Origin: Chitinophaga barathri
GTDB lineage: Bacteria; Bacteroidota; Bacteroidia; Chitinophagales; Chitinophagaceae
Assembly (NCBI RefSeq): GCF_003807585.1
Contig: NZ_RMBX01000013.1
Coordinates: 62,001-126,000 of the forward strand
Length of the DNA stretch: 64,000 nt
Direction: 5' to 3'
Shown: piece after piece, positions 35,083-43,223 of the stretch
Position numbering within the stretch: the stretch's first letter is position 1
Layout: each line of letters opens with the position of its first letter
Position numbers and translations under genes: made by a program
Notes under the pieces: generated by a model
Told to the model about the DNA's origin: nothing
Databases searched by the model: none
What the model saw: the letters and a program-made list of their open reading frames with translations, nothing else

Positions 35083-36561
35083 TTATCTGCTGTAGTTCGG
35101 TGCTTCCTTGGTGATCACCACGTCGTGCGGGTGGTTTTCTTTTACGGTAGCGGAAGTGATCTTCACGAACTGTGCGTCCTGGAGGGCTTTCATATCTTTT
35201 GCGCCTACATAACCCATGCCTGCGCGGAGGCCGCCAACAAATTGCTGTACCACTTCAGCCAGTGTGCCTTTGTAAGGAACGCGGCCTACAATGCCTTCCG
35301 GAACGAGCTTTTTGATATCGGCTTCAACGTCCTGGAAATAACGGTCTTTGCTGCCTTCCGCCATGGCCTCAATGGAGCCCATGCCGCGGTATGATTTGAA
35401 TTTACGGCCTTCGTAGATGATGGTTTCTCCGGGGCTTTCTTCCACGCCTGCGAAGATAGAACCTGCCATGATGGTGGATGCGCCTGCTGCGAGGGCTTTC
35501 ACCATATCGCCGGTATAGCGGATGCCGCCATCCGCGATCACGGGAACACCTGATTTTTTCAGGGCCTGTGCTGCGTCCAGGATCGCGGAGAGCTGCGGGA
35601 AGCCTGCGCCGGTCACCACGCGGGTGGTACAAATGGAACCGGGGCCTACGCCTACTTTCACGGCGTCAGCGCCTGCGGCCACGAGAGCCAGGGCGCCATC
35701 CGCGGTAGCTACGTTGCCGCCGATGATCTGCAGTTTCGGGAAGGATTTTTTCAGTTTTTTGAGGGCTTCCAGCACGTAGATGGAATGACCATGCGCACTG
35801 TCCAGCGTTACAACGTCCACGCCCACATGCAGCAATGCCGCGGCACGGTCCTGGAGATCGGGGGTGATGCCGAGGGCCGCACCTACCAGCAGCCTGCCGT
35901 AATTGTCTTTGGCGGCGTTGGGGAAGCTGGTGAGCTGGATGATGTCGCGGTAGGTGATGAGGCCTACCAGTTTACCTTGTTTATTTACAACCGGCAGCTT
36001 TTCGATGCGGTGCTGCTGGAGGATCTTTTCTGCTTTTTTCAGATCGGTGCTTTCCGGCGCGGTTACCAGGTTGTCCTTGGTCATCACTTCGGCGATCAGT
36101 TTTTTGGTATTGGCTTTTTCAAAGCGGAGATCCCGGTTGGTAAGGATGCCGATGAGTTTTTTGTCGCCGTCTACGATGGGAATACCGCCGATGCCGTTTT
36201 CTTTCATCATGCGGAGGGCCTGGCCTACGGTGGAGTCTGCGCTGAGGGTAAGCGGGTCGAGGATCATGCCGCTTTCGCTGCGTTTCACTTTTCTTACCAG
36301 CTCGGCCTGTTTTTCCACGCTCATGTTCTTATGCAGGATGCCGATACCGCCTTCACGCGCCAAAGCAATGGCCAGTGTGGCTTCTGTGACAGTATCCATA
36401 GCGGCAGACACCATGGGTATGTTGATCCGTATGTTCCTGGTAAGTTGTGTGGAGATGTTCACTTCTCTTGGCAGTACCTCTGAATAAGCTGGCACAAGTA
36501 AAACGTCGTCGAAGGTGAGACCGTCAGCTACAAATTTCTGTTTGGATTTTCCCGCAGGCAT
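35083..36561 (-). CDS. guaB: inosine-5'-monophosphate dehydrogenase
   Basis: 492 residues, full length. The TIM-barrel begins F-D-D-V-L-L-V-P-A-Y-S near residue 17; two CBS domains fill about residues 95-210; the catalytic Cys lies in G-P-G-S-I-C-T-T-R near residue 306, and the flap has R-Y-F-Q near residue 405. GuaB oxidises IMP to XMP, the first committed step to GMP. It has its own promoter upstream and a terminator behind it, so it is a single-gene unit. Confidence 0.96.
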   Translation of the reverse strand: MPAGKSKQKFVADGLTFDDVLLVPAYSEVLPREVNISTQLTRNIRINIPMVSAAMDTVTEATLAIALAREGGIGILHKNMSVEKQAELVRKVKRSESGMILDPLTLSADSTVGQALRMMKENGIGGIPIVDGDKKLIGILTNRDLRFEKANTKKLIAEVMTKDNLVTAPESTDLKKAEKILQQHRIEKLPVVNKQGKLVGLITYRDIIQLTSFPNAAKDNYGRLLVGAALGITPDLQDRAAALLHVGVDVVTLDSAHGHSIYVLEALKKLKKSFPKLQIIGGNVATADGALALVAAGADAVKVGVGPGSICTTRVVTGAGFPQLSAILDAAQALKKSGVPVIADGGIRYTGDMVKALAAGASTIMAGSIFAGVEESPGETIIYEGRKFKSYRGMGSIEAMAEGSKDRYFQDVEADIKKLVPEGIVGRVPYKGTLAEVVQQFVGGLRAGMGYVGAKDMKALQDAQFVKITSATVKENHPHDVVITKEAPNYSR

Positions 36562-36599
36562 ATTGCAATTATTTTGGTAGTTTCTTAAATAATTGCACG

Positions 36600-36628
36600 C
36601 AAATGTACGACTTTTCCCCGGATTCCAA
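36600..36628 (-). promoter_or_regulatory. guaB promoter (-33 TTG, -7 TACATTTG)
   Basis: Minus strand: TTG at 36628-36626 and TACATTTG at 36607-36600, 18 nt apart, which fits the Bacteroidota consensus. The guaB ATG lies 38 nt downstream. Confidence 0.6.
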
Positions 36629-36639
36629 TCAGCTCATAT

Positions 36640-37749
36640 TCATGTACTGATTAATTGATATGTATGACCGGGCATAGACCGTACCAGCCCCAGCATTTCC
36701 AGCTGCATCAGCTCCTCCGTCATTGAGCTTCGCGGAATCCCGCTTTGGTATTGCAGTTCGTCTATATTTACCTGGGAATGCCCCGATAATATATGTAAGA
36801 TATCCTGCTGTTTGGGCTTCAGCGAAAGGAACAGGCTGCTTTGTACCGCGGGCCTGGGTGTGGGGGCGGCGGGCCGCCAGTCCAGCATCCGCAGCACGTC
36901 TTCCGGGCTGGTCACGAGGGCGGCTTTGTTTTGTTTCACCAGGTCCAGGCAGCCAGCGGAAGATTCGTCCCCGATCCGGCCGGGTATGGCCAGCACATCC
37001 CGGTTATACCCGCAGGCAATGTCCGCCGTAATGAGGGAGCCGCCGCTGCTGCCGCTTTCTACCACCAGTATCGCATCACAAAGCCCCGCCACGATCCGGT
37101 TGCGCCGGGGGAAATTCTGCCGGTTCAGTTCGGCGCCGCTGCTGAAGTCGGACAACAGTCCGCCCGTTTCGAGCATCTGCCCCGCAATGCGGGCGTGGGA
37201 TGCAGGGTACAACCTGTTCAGCCCGTGCGCCAATACTCCGATGGTGGGCAGCCCATGTTCCAGTGCGGCCTGGTGCGCGGTAATATCAATGCCGTACGCC
37301 ATACCGCTCACGATCGTAATGCCATGCGGCGCCAACGCTTTCACAAAATCCCTGCAAAGCCCGCTGCCGTAAACCGTGGGCCTGCGTGTACCTACAATGC
37401 CCAGTACTTTTTCCGGTTGAAGATCGCCTTTGCCTTTGTAATACAAAAGCACGGGACTGTCATAACAATGCTGCAAACGTTTCGGGTAATCGTCATCTGT
37501 ATAAAATACCGGCCTGATATGATGCCGTTGCAGAAAACGCGCTTCCGCCTCCACACGGTAAAAGTCCCTGAAGTTTTTGATCGCCGCGGCTTTTACTTCG
37601 CCAATGCCGGGTATGCTTTCCAGCTCACGCCTGCGCGCCTGGAAAATGGCCGATGCCGAACCAAATACTTCGAGGAGTTTTTTTGCTGCCACATCTCCCA
37701 CCAGCGGCAGGAATGTAAGGGCTATACGATAGTGAAGCTCTTCGCGCAT
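36640..37749 (-). CDS. dprA: DNA-processing protein DprA (Smf)
   Basis: 369 residues with all three parts: an N-terminal helix-hairpin-helix-like region (S-I-P-G-I-G-E-V-K-A-A), the Rossmann-like core with G-I-V-G-T-R-R-P-T-V-Y-G near residue 117, S-G-M-A-Y-G-I-D-I-T-A-H near residue 148 and F-P-R-R-N-R-I-V-A-G-L near residue 215, and a C-terminal winged helix (about 305-369). DprA loads RecA onto incoming single-stranded DNA in natural transformation. It is followed by guaB with a 78-bp gap holding the guaB promoter. Its presence does not by itself prove competence. Confidence 0.94.
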   Translation of the reverse strand: MREELHYRIALTFLPLVGDVAAKKLLEVFGSASAIFQARRRELESIPGIGEVKAAAIKNFRDFYRVEAEARFLQRHHIRPVFYTDDDYPKRLQHCYDSPVLLYYKGKGDLQPEKVLGIVGTRRPTVYGSGLCRDFVKALAPHGITIVSGMAYGIDITAHQAALEHGLPTIGVLAHGLNRLYPASHARIAGQMLETGGLLSDFSSGAELNRQNFPRRNRIVAGLCDAILVVESGSSGGSLITADIACGYNRDVLAIPGRIGDESSAGCLDLVKQNKAALVTSPEDVLRMLDWRPAAPTPRPAVQSSLFLSLKPKQQDILHILSGHSQVNIDELQYQSGIPRSSMTEELMQLEMLGLVRSMPGHTYQLIST

Positions 37750-37837
37750 GGGTTAACAATTTTATCTAATTTCACCATAAATTTCCGGTTCTTCAAATTT
37801 AAACCCGCATTTTTCTCCACACTCAAAAATACCGTAT

Positions 37838-38608
37838 ATGCGTTATTGTTACCTGCTTGTTGTCATGGTCTTTTTCGCCTGTAAATCCACGCAGCCGGTT
37901 GCCACATCGCAGCCATCAATAGGCGGCCCCGCATGGGCGGCCCTCTGGCAGCAACGCGCGGCGGAATACAGGGCTTTATGCTTCCAGGCATACCAGCTCG
38001 CCGGTGAGAGAGTAGAGGTAATGAGCCACCAGCAAACCCTCCGGCCCCGCGCAATCGTAACGGACATCGATGAAACCGTGCTGGACAACAGTCCGTACAC
38101 CGCCAAAACAACCCTGGAAGGAAAGACCTGGAGCCAGGCCACCTGGGAAGAATGGACATCCAAAGCCGCCTGCGACACAGTGCCCGGTGCGCCTTCTTTT
38201 TTTAAATACGCCGCCGAAAAAGGGTTCACCATTTATTATGTAACCAACCGCCTTGAAAACGAACGCGCCGCTACACTAAAAAACCTGCAACGGTATAATT
38301 TTCCCTTCGCGGACAATGAACATCTCATCTTATCAAACGGTAATTCAAACAAGGAAGAACGGCGTGACGCCATTGCGAAAAAGTATGAAATAGCGATGCT
38401 GGTGGGCGATAACCTGGGTGATTTTTCGGAAGACTTTTACAGGAAAACGCCCGCGGAGCGGAACGCAGCCGTAGAGCGCCTGCACGAACTGTTCGGCACA
38501 CGTTTTATCATGTTGCCCAATGCTATGTATGGCGATTGGCTGAGCGCCCTCGTACCCAAAGGCGCGAATGCGGACAGCGCATTGAGAAAAGCCATCAGAA
38601 CTGAATAG
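37838..38608 (+). CDS. 5'-nucleotidase, lipoprotein e(P4)-like acid phosphatase (HAD class IIIB)
   Basis: 256 residues. A short signal peptide ends in the lipobox V-F-F-A-C (Cys15). HAD motif I is D-I-D-E-T-V-L-D-N near residue 75; the second motif region is Y-Y-V-T-N-R near residue 136; motif IV is V-G-D-N-L-G-D-F near residue 190. Proteins of this class are outer-membrane phosphatases that remove phosphate from nucleotides such as NMN or 5'-AMP so the nucleoside can be taken up. It stands alone on the plus strand and is followed by repeat DNA. Confidence 0.9.
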   Translation: MRYCYLLVVMVFFACKSTQPVATSQPSIGGPAWAALWQQRAAEYRALCFQAYQLAGERVEVMSHQQTLRPRAIVTDIDETVLDNSPYTAKTTLEGKTWSQATWEEWTSKAACDTVPGAPSFFKYAAEKGFTIYYVTNRLENERAATLKNLQRYNFPFADNEHLILSNGNSNKEERRDAIAKKYEIAMLVGDNLGDFSEDFYRKTPAERNAAVERLHELFGTRFIMLPNAMYGDWLSALVPKGANADSALRKAIRTE

Positions 38609-38626
38609 GAACAGGCAATAAATTCT

Positions 38627-38668
38627 CTGCACTGAAAGTGCAGCGGTTTGGAATCCGGACTAAAGTCC
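38627..38668. repeat. two small hairpins downstream of the acid phosphatase gene
   Basis: CTGCACT / AGTGCAG (38627-38633, 38637-38643) and GGACT / AGTCC (38657-38661, 38664-38668). They lie 18-60 nt after the stop at 38608 and may act as a termination or RNA-stability signal, though no T-run follows. Confidence 0.4.
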
Positions 38669-38759
38669 AGCTTCGGTGTTGATCCTCCACATGAGTGCCC
38701 CAAGCAGGTGCAAAGCCCGTCATTGAGAGGAGCAGCAGCGCTAAAGGAAAATAACAGCC

Positions 38760-38895
38760 CGTCATTGCGAGGAGCAGTTGAGCCAGGTGGGAGGGGCGAC
38801 GAAGCAATCTCCTCCATCGAATGGATGTACGCCAATATCTGGAGATTGCTTCGTCGCGGCTCCTGCACAAATCCCCGCTGCTCCTCGCAATGACG
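38760..38895. repeat. nested palindromic repeat element (dispersed-repeat type)
   Basis: Outer arms CGTCATTGCGAGGAG (38760-38774) and CTCCTCGCAATGACG (38881-38895) are perfect complements. Inner arms GCGACGAAGCAATCTCC (38796-38812) and GGAGATTGCTTCGTCGC (38841-38857) are also perfect. The two pairs nest into one long cruciform of about 136 bp. A partial extra arm, CCCGTCATTGAGAGGAGCAG, lies at 38717-38736. CGTCATTGCGAGGA...GAAGCAATCTC palindromes are known as dispersed repeats in many bacterial genomes. Short frames in this region are by-products of the repeat. Confidence 0.85.
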
Positions 38896-38926
38896 ACCTT
38901 TCGGGACGCTTTTTTATGTATAAAAT

Positions 38927-39388
38927 TTATTCCTCCAATAACCCGAACTGCGTCAGGTGATGCCGGAAATGTTTCTGATGAAACCGCAGCCAGCCTTCAT
39001 AATCAAGATATCCAAAGACCGGGTGGGGCGAAGTATGCTCCGGGTGCAGATCATACACCTGGTGAAAATGCGCAAGCCCTTCATGTAAGGATCGTATCGC
39101 CGTTTCAAGATCGGGATGGGCAGGCGGCCGGTCTTTGTAGACCGGATTCATAAAGTCTTTTGGCAGCGGCTTATCTGTTTCCAGCCACCGGCGCAGCTTG
39201 GGAAGCGTTTCCTCCGGCGACAATATCTCCGTTCCCTCATCGCTCGCGGAGTGCCGCACAATCCCATCCAGGTGTTCTATCATCTGTTGTGCATTCATAC
39301 GGCCCCATGCCGGTGTTGTATCCGGCTGGAGTTTTTCAAGCACGGCGGCCAGCGTGGCGGGTTGCGACAGAGGGAATAATGCGATCAT
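38927..39388 (-). CDS. DUF1569 family protein (DinB-like)
   Basis: 153 residues. W-G-R-M-N-A-Q-Q-M-I-E-H-L near residues 28-40 is the DUF1569 hallmark, with the first metal-type His; H-P-V-F-G-Y-L and F-H-Q-K-H-F-R-H-H-L-T-Q-F-G near the end supply further His residues. DUF1569 proteins share the DinB helical-bundle fold; none has a firm function. The gene starts 12 bp after the stop of the PorE-like gene on the same strand, so both may share a transcript. Confidence 0.82.
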   Translation of the reverse strand: MIALFPLSQPATLAAVLEKLQPDTTPAWGRMNAQQMIEHLDGIVRHSASDEGTEILSPEETLPKLRRWLETDKPLPKDFMNPVYKDRPPAHPDLETAIRSLHEGLAHFHQVYDLHPEHTSPHPVFGYLDYEGWLRFHQKHFRHHLTQFGLLEE

Positions 39389-39400
39389 ACCGGCAAGTTA

Positions 39401-41272
39401 TTACAAACTGATCACTTTCAGTTCCGTACGCCTGTTTTGCGCGCGGCCTGCTTCTGTATCGTTGCTGTCTATTGTTTTGGTTTCCCCGTATCCTTTCGCT
39501 TTCAGGCGCTCCGCCTGTATGCCGTGCTGCACAAGGTATTCCACCACGGATTTCGCACGGTTCTGGGATAATTGCAGGTTGGCCGCATCGCCGCCCACGT
39601 TGTCCGTATGGCCGCTGATCTCTGCTACCATGGTGGGATTTTCTTTCAGCAATGCCACGAGTTTATCCAGTTCTGTGGCGGACGCGGGGTCCAGCGCAAA
39701 CTGGTTCGAGGGGAAAAATATATTGCGGAGCACCGCAATGGCATTTGCTTCCAGCGGGGTAAGCGGCATGTTTTTTTCGAAGGGCTGATCTGTTTTGGCT
39801 TCCTTCAGCGAGAAGTTATCCGAATAAAAAAGATACCCTTTCCTGTTGACGGAAAACGCATAGTCTCTGCCGGTAGGCAGAGGGATAAGATAATCGCCGT
39901 TGTCGTTGCTGCGGATGGTGGCAACGGTGAGTTTTGTTTGCAGATCTATCAGGTCCAGGCTGGCCGTGAGGCGGCTCTTGGTTTTGGCGTCGTATACATA
40001 TCCTTTGAGATATAGCGTGGGCATGGGCCTTGCGCTTTCGTACAGCTCAAAACTGTAGATGTCCAGCGAGCCTTTGGAATCGGAACGGTCGGAAGCATAA
40101 TAGGCGGTTTTGCCGTCTGCCGCTACGGTGAGGCTGCCTTCTTCTTCGATCGTATTGATGGGATACCCCAGGTTCACCGCCGGGCCCCAGCTGCCATCCG
40201 CCTGTTTGCGGGAATAAAATATATCCAGCCCGCCAAATCCGGGATGGCCGTCGGAGGCGAAGAAGAGGGTCTGCCCGTCAGCATGCAGGAAGGGTGTGGT
40301 TTCCCGCCCGCGCGTATTGATCTGCGGGCCGAGTCTTTCGGCAGGCGTCCATTGCCCTGCCGCATTGCGCACGCTCATAAAAATATCAGCGCCGGCATCA
40401 CTTGTTTCGCGGGTGAAATACAGCGTTTGTTTATCGGGTGACAGGCAGGGCTGTGACTCCCACTGTTCAGTATTGATGGCGGGGCCGATGTTTTTCGGTT
40501 TCTGCCAGCCCTGTGGTGTTTTGATCGCAAAATAAATGTCGCAGCTGCCGCGGCCGTTCGGAAAGTCACAGCCGGTGAACACCAGCATTTCCCCGTCCTG
40601 GGAGATATTCTGCGCGCCTTCGTTGTAAGCAGTATTCACGGGCTCGCCCATATCGCGGCTGGTCTGCCATTTCAGGCTGTCGTGGTCCGCAATATAAAAG
40701 TCTTCATCGCGGCCACCCACACGGCGGGTGTATACGAGTGTTTTGCCATCTATGGTAGGGGAGGGGAAATATTCCGGGTCGGGAGAATTGATCTGGTCCC
40801 CGAGGTTCTGCGGCTGGAAAGGCACGGGTGTAGTGGTAACGGCAAATTCCATGTTCTTTTTCAGCTGGAGGGCTTTGGGAGATGGATTTTTTGCTGTTTG
40901 CGCGTATTCTGTAAGCATGGCCAGCGCTTCTTTGAACTGTCCGTTGCCTGCCAGGGCGCGTGCGTAGCTCGGGCGGATGGAGCGCAGCCCGTCAGGATCA
41001 AGTTTTTCCAGCTGGGCAAAGGCTTCCAGTGCGGCGGGATATTGTTTCATGGCGATATAGGTAAGCCCCAGCTGGCCATATGCATCGGGAAAGGTAGGTT
41101 TCACCTTGATGGCTTCTTTCAGGAATTTAACGGCATCGTTGTATTCATATACGCGCATGGCATCCATGCTTTTTTCAAACAGTTCCATGGCTTTTTTGTC
41201 GGCCTTATCGGCCTTTTGAGCCATCAGCGGCAGACTGCAAACGCAGCAGAGGAGTAACAGGAGTTTTTTCAT
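39401..41272 (-). CDS. PorE-like protein: TPR, PD40 propeller, regulatory domain and OmpA domain
   Basis: 623 residues. Order: signal peptide (1-18, ending P-L-M-A), TPR-like repeats (about 25-135), a WD40-like PD40 propeller (about 150-410, with blades such as S-P-D-P-E-Y-F-P-S-P-T-I-D-G), a carboxypeptidase-regulatory-like domain (about 425-495), and a C-terminal OmpA peptidoglycan-binding domain (E-I-S-G-H-T-D-N-V-G-G, then N-R-A-K-S-V). This domain order matches PorE, which anchors type IX secretion parts to peptidoglycan. No lipobox is clear, unlike lipoprotein PorE, so an OmpA-family protein of another role is possible. Confidence 0.8.
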   Translation of the reverse strand: MKKLLLLLCCVCSLPLMAQKADKADKKAMELFEKSMDAMRVYEYNDAVKFLKEAIKVKPTFPDAYGQLGLTYIAMKQYPAALEAFAQLEKLDPDGLRSIRPSYARALAGNGQFKEALAMLTEYAQTAKNPSPKALQLKKNMEFAVTTTPVPFQPQNLGDQINSPDPEYFPSPTIDGKTLVYTRRVGGRDEDFYIADHDSLKWQTSRDMGEPVNTAYNEGAQNISQDGEMLVFTGCDFPNGRGSCDIYFAIKTPQGWQKPKNIGPAINTEQWESQPCLSPDKQTLYFTRETSDAGADIFMSVRNAAGQWTPAERLGPQINTRGRETTPFLHADGQTLFFASDGHPGFGGLDIFYSRKQADGSWGPAVNLGYPINTIEEEGSLTVAADGKTAYYASDRSDSKGSLDIYSFELYESARPMPTLYLKGYVYDAKTKSRLTASLDLIDLQTKLTVATIRSNDNGDYLIPLPTGRDYAFSVNRKGYLFYSDNFSLKEAKTDQPFEKNMPLTPLEANAIAVLRNIFFPSNQFALDPASATELDKLVALLKENPTMVAEISGHTDNVGGDAANLQLSQNRAKSVVEYLVQHGIQAERLKAKGYGETKTIDSNDTEAGRAQNRRTELKVISL

Positions 41273-41425
41273 AGTCGGTTGCTAAATAACGAAAAAAGAA
41301 GGGTTTTATGATGGAAGCGGTCATCTTACCGGCCGGATTACGGTTGTTGGAGTGTATGGATTCCTTAGTTATCAACCGGAAGCGCCATGTGGAGGGAAAG
41401 GAAGTGACTTTGATTGTTCCCGGTA

Positions 41426-42046
41426 TTACGGAACATTGATGTACTTGTGGATCTGCAACGATATCTGCCACTGCGGGTTATCTTTCACATAATCCACGAT
41501 CAGCGGCGTCATTTCGGCGGCGCGGCTCCATTCGGGCTGAAGGTACAGCCTGCAATGTTTGCCAGCCATGGCGGCGTATTTCTCCGCCCAGGCAAAGTCA
41601 GATTTATTGTAGATGATGATCTTCAGCTCATGCGCCTGGGCACAAACTTCAGCGAGGGGGGCTTTGAATTTCTTCGGGGAAAGCGTGATCCAGTCCCAGC
41701 TGCCGCTTAAAGGCGAAGAACCGGAGGTTTCGATGTGGTTGCGGAAACCGGCTTTGTGAAGGGCTTTGGTAAGCCCGTCCAGGTTATGCATCAGGGGCTC
41801 GCCGCCGGTGATCACGGCAATGCGGCCGGGATTGGCGGCGGCTTCGCGCACGAGGTCCGATATAGCGATCTGCGGATGTTTGTCCGCATCCCAGCTTTCT
41901 TTTACGTCGCACCATACGCAGCCCACATCGCACCCGCCGAGGCGGATGAAATAGGCGGCTTTTCCCTGGTGGAATCCTTCACCCTGCAGGGTATAAAAAG
42001 ATTCCATCACGGGCAGCGCTGCTGTTTGTATGATGGTGGACTGCAT
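41426..42046 (-). CDS. queE: 7-carboxy-7-deazaguanine synthase
   Basis: 206 residues from ATG 42046; the open frame extends upstream into folD antisense sequence, but the ATG just behind the -7 box is the natural start. The radical-SAM cluster motif is C-x3-C-x2-C in G-G-C-D-V-G-C-V-W-C near residues 38-47, and F-Y-T-L-Q-G-E-G-F near residue 17 is the QueE start signature. QueE turns the QueD product into 7-carboxy-7-deazaguanine in queuosine synthesis. queD and folE are at 6,844-7,883; queC is not in the window. Confidence 0.92.
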   Translation of the reverse strand: MQSTIIQTAALPVMESFYTLQGEGFHQGKAAYFIRLGGCDVGCVWCDVKESWDADKHPQIAISDLVREAAANPGRIAVITGGEPLMHNLDGLTKALHKAGFRNHIETSGSSPLSGSWDWITLSPKKFKAPLAEVCAQAHELKIIIYNKSDFAWAEKYAAMAGKHCRLYLQPEWSRAAEMTPLIVDYVKDNPQWQISLQIHKYINVP

Positions 42047-42050
42047 CTTG

Positions 42051-42058
42051 CAAAGGTA
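42051..42058 (-). promoter_or_regulatory. -7 promoter box directly before queE (leaderless start)
   Basis: Minus-strand TACCTTTG matches TAnnTTTG; only CAAG separates it from the queE ATG. It lies in the 20-bp gap behind the folD stop, so queE can be expressed apart from folD. Confidence 0.5.
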
Positions 42059-42066
42059 GCTTAAAA

Positions 42067-42954
42067 TCAGTTCTGGTTGCCTTTCTGGCCAATGGCGGCA
42101 TGATAGGTGTTCTTCAGCAATGCCGCGATGGTCATGGGGCCTACGCCTCCGGGAACGGGGGTGATGAAGCTGCATTTGGGCGCTACTTCGGCGTAGTTCA
42201 CGTCTCCCACCAGGCGGAACCCGCTCTTTTTGGAAGCGTCCGCCACGCGGTTGATACCCACGTCTATCACCACCGCGCCTTCTTTTACCATGTCCCCGGT
42301 CACAAAATCAGGACGGCCGATGGCTGCCACGATAATGTCCGCCTGGAGGCAAAGTTCTTTCAGGTTGTGCGTATGGCTATGGCAGAGGGTTACGGTGCAG
42401 TTGCCGGGATTGGTGTTCCGGCTCAGCAAAATGCTTACAGGCGTGCCTACGATGTGGCTGCGGCCTATCACTACAGCGTGTTTGCCTTTGGTGTCGATCT
42501 TATAATGTTCCAGCATCAGCATGATGCCGTAAGGGGTGGCGGGAATGAATGCGGGAAGACCGGCTACCATTTTGCCCACGTTCATGGGGTGGAAGCCGTC
42601 CACGTCCTTACTGGGATCAATGGTGTTGATCACCAGTTCTTCGTTGATATGTTTCGGGAGGGGGAGCTGCACCAGGATGCCGTCTATATCCACATTTTCA
42701 TTGAGCATGTTAATGTGGTCCAGCAGGTGTTTCTCCGATATGGTAGCCTCAAAACGCAGGAGGGTTGAATTATAGCCGATCTCCGCGCAGGATTTCACCT
42801 TGGAAGCCACATAGGTTTCGCTCGCGCCGTCGTTGCCTACCAGGATGGCGGCCAGATGGGGTGCTTTTTTGCCCTGGGCTTTCAATTCGGCCGTTTTAAC
42901 GGCCAATTGATCTTTAATTGCCTGTGAAGTGAGTTTGCCGTCTAAAATTTGCAT
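42067..42954 (-). CDS. folD: bifunctional methylenetetrahydrofolate dehydrogenase / methenyltetrahydrofolate cyclohydrolase
   Basis: 295 residues from ATG 42954; an in-frame TTG at 42960 lies in the promoter box and is rejected. Signatures: E-T-Y-V-A-S-K near residues 50-56 with the catalytic Lys, Q-L-P-L-P-K-H near residue 98, and P-V-P-G-G-V-G-P-M-T near residue 270. I-G-R-S-H-I-V-G-T-P near residue 165 is the NAD(P) site. FolD interconverts one-carbon tetrahydrofolates in the cytoplasm. A -7 box 3 nt before the ATG predicts a leaderless mRNA. Confidence 0.95.
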   Translation of the reverse strand: MQILDGKLTSQAIKDQLAVKTAELKAQGKKAPHLAAILVGNDGASETYVASKVKSCAEIGYNSTLLRFEATISEKHLLDHINMLNENVDIDGILVQLPLPKHINEELVINTIDPSKDVDGFHPMNVGKMVAGLPAFIPATPYGIMLMLEHYKIDTKGKHAVVIGRSHIVGTPVSILLSRNTNPGNCTVTLCHSHTHNLKELCLQADIIVAAIGRPDFVTGDMVKEGAVVIDVGINRVADASKKSGFRLVGDVNYAEVAPKCSFITPVPGGVGPMTIAALLKNTYHAAIGQKGNQN

Positions 42955-42957
42955 GCG

Positions 42958-42965
42958 CAAAGGTA
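42958..42965 (-). promoter_or_regulatory. -7 promoter box directly before folD (leaderless start)
   Basis: Minus-strand TACCTTTG matches TAnnTTTG; only CGC separates it from the folD ATG (42954). Confidence 0.5.
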
Positions 42966-42984
42966 TGGAAAATGACGGACAATT

Positions 42985-43223
42985 GAAAGGGGCCGCCCCG
43001 GTCTGAGCGGCCCCCTGAAGGTTGATAAAAGAACGCGGGAATTAATACAGGCAATTGAGTAGAAAGGGACCGCTCTGATGAGAGCGGTCCCCTGAGGTTG
43101 ATAAAATAACGTAAGGAACTGATAAAGGCGGTTGAGTGGAAAGGGACCGCCCTAGCCTGAGCGATCCCCTGAACCAGATTGATAAATGAACGTAGGAATC
43201 TAAAAAGGAATTAATAAAGGCAA
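42985..43223. repeat. three tandem copies of a 77-bp repeat with a GC-rich hairpin
   Basis: Copies start at 42985, 43062 and 43139 (77, 77 and about 85 bp). Each begins GAAAGGG, forms a hairpin (GGGGCCGC/GCGGCCCC; GGGACCGCTCT/AGAGCGGTCCC; GGGACCGC/GCGATCCC) and then has a tail with TTGATAAA, AACG, GGAA and ATAAAGGC-ATT. The stem changes from G-C to A-T at the fourth pair together on both sides, so base pairing is kept. The array lies between the folD promoter and the pckA stop. It may act as terminator or RNA stabiliser for pckA. Confidence 0.75.

Noticed and set aside
38437..38868. Minus-strand frames across the acid phosphatase end and palindrome
   Set aside because: They are made by the inverted repeat and antisense of a real gene; composition is low in complexity.
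42985..43223. CRISPR array
   Set aside because: The unit is 77 bp with related, not unique, inner sequences; there are no spacers and no cas genes.
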